Shown: positions 6,599 through 9,215 of the stretch, piece by piece | Numbering within the stretch: the stretch's first letter is position 1 | Layout: each line of letters begins with the position of its first letter | Assembly: GCA_038258185.1 (NCBI GenBank) | Contig: JBBSQD010000261.1 | Location: forward strand, 1 to 9,215 | DNA from: JAIOHN01 sp038258185 | GTDB lineage: Bacteria; Chloroflexota; Anaerolineae; Aggregatilineales; Phototrophicaceae | Direction of reading: 5' to 3' | Length of the DNA stretch: 9,215 bases | Program-made: the position numbers and the translations under genes | The notes under the pieces: generated by a model | The model's input: the letters and a program-made list of their open reading frames with translations, nothing else | What the model was told of the DNA's origin: nothing | The model's database searches: none

Positions 6599-6647
6599 TG
6601 AAATCCGGGAATACATAAACACGAATAAGTAACAGAAAGCAATCTGC

Positions 6648-7910
6648 ATGCCTGTAGAAATCAACGTGTTGGCGGTCGAGCAGATCATCATCTTCTTCCT
6701 GCTGGTGATCGCCATCACTACCTGGATCGGCAACCGACTGCCGATCCCGTATACGGTCGGACTGGTCGTGGCCGGATTAATTCTGGCGGTGATTCCAGCG
6801 TTTGATGTGGAACTGCCCGAACTGACCAGCGAGTTGATTCTGGCGCTGTTTCTGCCGCCGATTCTGTTTCAGGCTGCTTATCAACTGCACACGCATGAAC
6901 TCCGAACCAATTTTTCGCTGATCGCGCTGCTGGTGACGGTGGGTGTGCTGCTGACCACCGTGATTGTCGCGGTCATTATCGCTTTGCTTAATCCGGTGAT
7001 GGGTCTGCTGCTGGCGGCGGTTTTCGGGGCGCTCATCAGTGCGATTGACCCGGTGGCGGTGATCGCGCTCTTCAACGAAAATTCTGTTTCAGCCCGTCTG
7101 GAAACGCTGATTGAGGGTGAAAGTCTGCTGAACGATGGCACGGCGATTGTCATTTTTGCGATTGTGCTGCAAGCGGCCCAAAGCAGCGGTGAGCTGAGTA
7201 TCATCACCGGTCTGCTGGATTTCGTGCGGGTGGCTTTTGGCGGGGCGCTGGTTGGCGGCATCATCGGTTATCTGATGGCGCGTCTGCTCTACCATATTGA
7301 TGATCCAATGGTTGAAATGATGCTGACCACCTGTCTGGTGTTCGGGTCTTATCTGGTGTCGGAACAGTTACATGTGAGTGGTGTGCTGGCAGTAGTCGCG
7401 GCGGGTTTGATGCATGGCTATACCGGCTTCGACAGCATGTCGCACCTGACGCAGCAGACCGTGAATACCGTCTGGGCGTATCTGGCGGCGGTTGCCAACG
7501 CGGCGATTTTTCTGCTGATCGGACTGTCCATTAATCTTCAGGATATTGTGTCGCATCTGCCGCTGACCGCGCTGGCGATTTTCGCCGTGCTGGTCTCGCG
7601 CATCGTGATCGTGTATGGGCTGATCCCGCTGCACACGCGCATTTTCGACCCGGATCGACCGTTGCCGCTGAGCTGGCAGCATATCATGTTCTGGGGTGGT
7701 CAACGCGGTGGGGTGAGTCTGGCGCTGGCGCTGAGTTTGCCGTTTAATCTGCCGCAGCGCGCATCGATTCTGGTAATGACCTTCGGCGTGGTGCTGTTCA
7801 CGTCGCTGGTGCAGGCGACAAGTATGCCCTGGGTGATTCAGCGGCTTGGCCTGCGTAAAGATCAGTGGCAGGGCGATCAAAGCCCGCTGCCCCTCGAAGA
7901 TTTGCAGTAA
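6648..7910 (+). CDS. CPA1 (NhaP-type) Na+(K+)/H+ antiporter
   Basis: A 420-residue inner-membrane cation/proton antiporter with about 12 hydrophobic segments. Diagnostic motifs are present: F68-L-P-P-I-L-F, the ion-site block S131-A-I-D134-P-V, the loop E156-G-E-S-L-L-N162-D163, and W349-G-G-Q-R353-G-G followed by A-L-A-L-S-L-P. D134 and the N162-D163 pair are the CPA1 transport residues, and all are intact. The C-terminal tail after about 400 is short, with no TrkA or CNMP domain, so it lacks the regulatory module of longer NhaP proteins. ATG 6648 is fixed by an in-frame TAA at 6630; the Shine-Dalgarno is weak (AGAAAG about 10 nt upstream). It lies 49 nt behind the methyltransferase homologue with no terminator between, so the two are probably co-transcribed. 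Expected role is pH and sodium homeostasis; ion choice cannot be read from the sequence. Confidence 0.92.
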   Translation: MPVEINVLAVEQIIIFFLLVIAITTWIGNRLPIPYTVGLVVAGLILAVIPAFDVELPELTSELILALFLPPILFQAAYQLHTHELRTNFSLIALLVTVGVLLTTVIVAVIIALLNPVMGLLLAAVFGALISAIDPVAVIALFNENSVSARLETLIEGESLLNDGTAIVIFAIVLQAAQSSGELSIITGLLDFVRVAFGGALVGGIIGYLMARLLYHIDDPMVEMMLTTCLVFGSYLVSEQLHVSGVLAVVAAGLMHGYTGFDSMSHLTQQTVNTVWAYLAAVANAAIFLLIGLSINLQDIVSHLPLTALAIFAVLVSRIVIVYGLIPLHTRIFDPDRPLPLSWQHIMFWGGQRGGVSLALALSLPFNLPQRASILVMTFGVVLFTSLVQATSMPWVIQRLGLRKDQWQGDQSPLPLEDLQ

Positions 7911-7941
7911 AAAACCTTTCCCACGCTTTGCTGCTCGGCGC

Positions 7942-7978
7942 GAAAAGTTATCTTTTCAGACTTTTCAGACTTTACTCC
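7942..7978. repeat. AT-rich stem and 9-bp tandem repeat after the antiporter gene
   Basis: GAAAAG (7942-7947) pairs with CTTTTC (7952-7957) over a TTAT loop. CTTTTCAGA is then repeated exactly at 7952-7960 and 7961-7969, with a partial third CTTT. The small stem could help end antiporter transcription but is weak. Confidence 0.35.
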
Positions 7979-8017
7979 TATTCCTAACGGGCAGAATTCG
8001 CACTGTATAAATCCTCT

Positions 8018-8045
8018 TTTGTATTGACAAACTTCGATATGTAAG
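8018..8045 (-). promoter_or_regulatory. Second copy of the arsR operator-promoter sequence
   Basis: Bases 8019-8044 match 8430-8455, the arsR operator, at 20 of 26 positions, including an unbroken 11-bp TTGTATTGACA and the ATATGT block. Read on the minus strand it keeps a promoter-like pair, CTTACA (8045-8040) and TACAAA (8023-8018), 16 nt apart as in the arsR promoter. It lies beyond the arsR terminator, in the convergent gap with the antiporter gene. No gene of useful length follows it on the minus strand. Confidence 0.5.
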
Positions 8046-8048
8046 CTC

Positions 8049-8076
8049 AAAGAAAAACCGTCCAGCGAACGGTTTT
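8049..8076 (-). terminator. Intrinsic terminator of arsR
   Basis: On the minus strand, 5 nt after the arsR stop, AAAACCGT (8076-8069) and ACGGTTTT (8061-8054) form an 8-bp stem with a 7-nt loop, followed by a run reading TTTTTCTTT. This is a textbook rho-independent layout. On the plus strand the same stem ends in TTTT and may also stop antiporter transcripts. Confidence 0.75.
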
Positions 8077-8080
8077 GAAG

Positions 8081-8422
8081 TCAGGGTAAAGGTGAGCGTT
8101 CCGCCACAGGAATGGCATCCACCGAGATGAGGTTTTCGGTGTAATCCGGCGCGAAACTGCGCACCAGCATCCCACAGCACAGCGTGAGATATTCCTGATT
8201 CAGCGTGTAAAAACGCTGACGGCCTTGCTCGCGCACCAGAACGAGATGGGCATCTTCCAATAACTTGAGATGGTGACTGACGGTGGGCTGCTTGACACGG
8301 CCTTCCATTTTTTCCACTACATCATTGACGCTCAACCAGACACAACACAAGTGTGCCATAATTTCCTGGCGGTTCTCGTCGGCAAGTGCCTTGGCGAATT
8401 GTAACTGCTGTTTGATATCCAT
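8081..8422 (-). CDS. ArsR/SmtB-family winged-helix repressor with two Cys-Cys pairs
   Basis: A 113-residue winged helix-turn-helix regulator. Residues 7-25 are the entry helix with L13-A-D-E-N-R. The recognition helix region is P46-T-V-S-H-H-L-K-L-L-E, and the wing is V63-R-E-Q-G-R-Q-R-F-Y. Two vicinal cysteine pairs stand out: C26-C27 where classical ArsR has its E-L-C-V-C motif, and C82-C83 in the C-terminal dimerisation helix (L-C-C-G). Such pairs can bind As(III), Cd(II) or similar soft metals in other ArsR branches, or act as a thiol switch; which applies here is inference. It stands alone, with no arsenite pump, reductase or metal ATPase in view. There is no Shine-Dalgarno, and the promoter places transcription start at the ATG, so translation is probably leaderless. 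An operator palindrome inside the promoter predicts autorepression. Confidence 0.9.
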   Translation of the reverse strand: MDIKQQLQFAKALADENRQEIMAHLCCVWLSVNDVVEKMEGRVKQPTVSHHLKLLEDAHLVLVREQGRQRFYTLNQEYLTLCCGMLVRSFAPDYTENLISVDAIPVAERSPLP

Positions 8423-8428
8423 AATCTT

Positions 8429-8457
8429 ATTGTATTGACATCAATCAATATGTCAAT
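8429..8457 (-). promoter_or_regulatory. arsR promoter with embedded palindromic operator
   Basis: On the minus strand a consensus TTGACA (8456-8451) and TACAAT (8434-8429) are 16 nt apart. Only six bases separate the -10 box from ATG 8422, so transcription should begin at or next to the start codon. A perfect inverted repeat, ATTGACAT-N8-ATGTCAAT (8434-8457), covers both boxes, the expected position for an ArsR-family autorepressor site. Its centre reads ATTGATTG, recalling the ATCAA/TTGAT half-sites common in this family. The -35 box begins 4 nt after the stop of the upstream gene. Confidence 0.7.
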
Positions 8458-8460
8458 GGC

Positions 8461-9045
8461 TCACGCATTTATCTGCTGCTGAATCTCGTTTACTTTGGAG
8501 TCAACATCGTCAGTATGAACAGAAATTTCTTTTGTGATGTTAGTCAAAAGATAGCAGGATTGCATTCCAGTATCGACCAAAACAAAAAGCCCCTTACAGC
8601 CCTTCAGTATATGTAGTAAATGTTGATGCAGAACATTCGATTCAAGCAGGATTCTGTTTTGCGACGATGTAACAGCTGATAAGGTTATTTCGGCATAATT
8701 GTTTCCAGTTGACAGAATGACCTGAAAATTACCAATACCATATTTCCCCGTTGAATTTATCGGTTCAACCGGTTCATAGCGGGCGAGATATTCACCAATG
8801 ACGGCGTCCTTAGAAAGCAGGAATGCGGTGGTATAGCTAATTTCGTTCACATCACCACTCAGTGAACGCTTTGTTTTATCTGGAACAGAAAACCCACTAT
8901 GAGGAAGTGCTATTCTATCTCCATTGGGTAACCGAATCGTCATTCGTTTAGAAGTTGCTTGTTCTGAGAGAGCAGCGATCTTTTTGATTGCGCATTCTAA
9001 TCGGTCTAATGGAAAATAAAGGTAAATGCTGGAACGAACGCCCAA
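8461..9045 (-). CDS. Unrecognised 194-residue protein, AT-rich, TTG start
   Basis: I do not recognise this family. The protein appears soluble and mixed alpha/beta, without signal peptide or membrane segment; cysteines at 18, 149 and 164 form no obvious metal site. Start choice: an in-frame TAA lies 15-18 nt upstream, and the first ATG is only codon 35. TTG 9045, with AGGA 8 nt before it, is therefore the best start. The ordered L-Y-F-P-L-D-R-L-E-C-A-I helix entry right after it supports translation from there. One counted 60-base line is about 38% G+C, well below the antiporter and peptidase genes. A promoter with a perfect TATAAT lies just upstream. It ends 38 nt before arsR, but that gene has its own promoter, so a shared function is not implied. 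It resembles an accessory or transferred gene; function unknown. Confidence 0.7.
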   Translation of the reverse strand: MGVRSSIYLYFPLDRLECAIKKIAALSEQATSKRMTIRLPNGDRIALPHSGFSVPDKTKRSLSGDVNEISYTTAFLLSKDAVIGEYLARYEPVEPINSTGKYGIGNFQVILSTGNNYAEITLSAVTSSQNRILLESNVLHQHLLHILKGCKGLFVLVDTGMQSCYLLTNITKEISVHTDDVDSKVNEIQQQINA

Positions 9046-9072
9046 GATAATTTTCCTGTTTTAAATTCTCTT

Positions 9073-9099
9073 ATTATATCCTCGTGAGAATATCCTCAA
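9073..9099 (-). promoter_or_regulatory. Promoter of the 194-residue orphan gene, with direct repeat
   Basis: On the minus strand TTGAGG (9099-9094, 4 of 6) and a perfect TATAAT (9078-9073) are 15 nt apart, 27 nt before the TTG start. The 8-bp sequence ATATCCTC is repeated at 9076-9083 and 9090-9097, 14 bp apart, overlapping both boxes, and may be a regulator site. Confidence 0.45.
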
Positions 9100-9151
9100 G
9101 TGTATATTTATTTCATTATCCCTATAAACCAGCGACAAATTGGCCCATCTT

Positions 9152-9178
9152 TTGGCATGGGTGGCATGGTGTTATACT
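9152..9178 (+). promoter_or_regulatory. Outward promoter at the right edge
   Basis: TTGGCA (9152-9157, 5 of 6) and TATACT (9173-9178, 5 of 6) are 15 nt apart. TG one base before the -10 box makes it an extended -10, which tolerates the short spacing. It points out of the window, back to back with the promoter of the 194-residue gene. The ATG at 9184 runs into a stop after seven codons, so the real gene must start further right. Confidence 0.4.
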
Positions 9179-9215
9179 CACGTTATGAAAGCGATTCTAT
9201 TGGAATAGAGATTAA

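Noticed and set aside
7368..7880. Minus-strand 170-residue open frame
   Set aside because: His/Gln/Arg-rich antisense shadow of the antiporter gene, which has every family motif in the other frame.
8024..8052. Plus-strand promoter from TTGACA at 8024
   Set aside because: No -10 box at 15-19 nt downstream; the match is explained by similarity to the arsR operator.
7965..8180. Minus-strand 71-residue open frame after arsR
   Set aside because: Overlaps the arsR 3' end out of frame, reads through its terminator and has no recognisable fold. Only its last 12 codons lie beyond the second operator copy, too short to call a gene.
1063..9045. A single defence island made of mazEF, the orphans and ArsR
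   Set aside because: The genes are separated by housekeeping genes, face different ways and have their own promoters; no nuclease, helicase, NTPase or phage-sensing domain is present. Sharing a window is not evidence of a joint system.
9184..9207. Short plus-strand reading frame at the right edge
   Set aside because: The ATG meets TAG after seven codons. No evidence for a leader peptide without the downstream sequence.

Overview
The window holds eleven genes packed with short gaps and no RNA gene, CRISPR array, insertion sequence or phage module that I can see. A Chloroflexota (Anaerolineae-like) chromosome fits best. The main clue is the secreted protein with three SH3-like repeats of the 'C-A-D-G-Y-N-W-W ... 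G-W-x-A-E' type, which I associate with that phylum. This placement is inference from gene style; no rRNA or marker gene is present to prove it.

Layout. Left edge, plus strand: the C-terminal part of a RimJ/RimL-type GNAT acetyltransferase (3-419), then a small four-helix membrane protein (562-972). A perfect hairpin (1003-1021) separates these from a long minus-strand run. In transcription order that run is: mazE antitoxin (5178-4936), mazF toxin (4936-4604, TAATG overlap), a secreted SH3-repeat protein (4529-3597), an M3 zinc oligopeptidase (3540-1843), and an unrecognised AT-rich gene 9 nt behind the peptidase (1833-1063).

Divergent from mazEF, plus strand: a TrmA/RlmD-family RNA methyltransferase homologue whose catalytic residues are changed (5357-6598), followed after 49 nt by a CPA1/NhaP-type cation/proton antiporter (6648-7910). 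On the minus strand to the right are a vicinal-cysteine ArsR-family repressor (8422-8081), with its own promoter, palindromic operator and terminator, and a second unrecognised AT-rich gene (9045-8461). An outward promoter sits at the right edge.

How it works together. Most genes look like independent housekeeping or stress modules rather than one pathway. The clearest regulatory units are mazEF, with a tandem palindrome between its -10 and start codon, and arsR, with a promoter-embedded operator, a predicted leaderless start and a second operator-like copy on the far side of the gene. I do not see a complete new defence or biosynthetic system. The points most worth following are the altered active site of the methyltransferase homologue, the paired sites around arsR, and the two AT-rich orphan genes.
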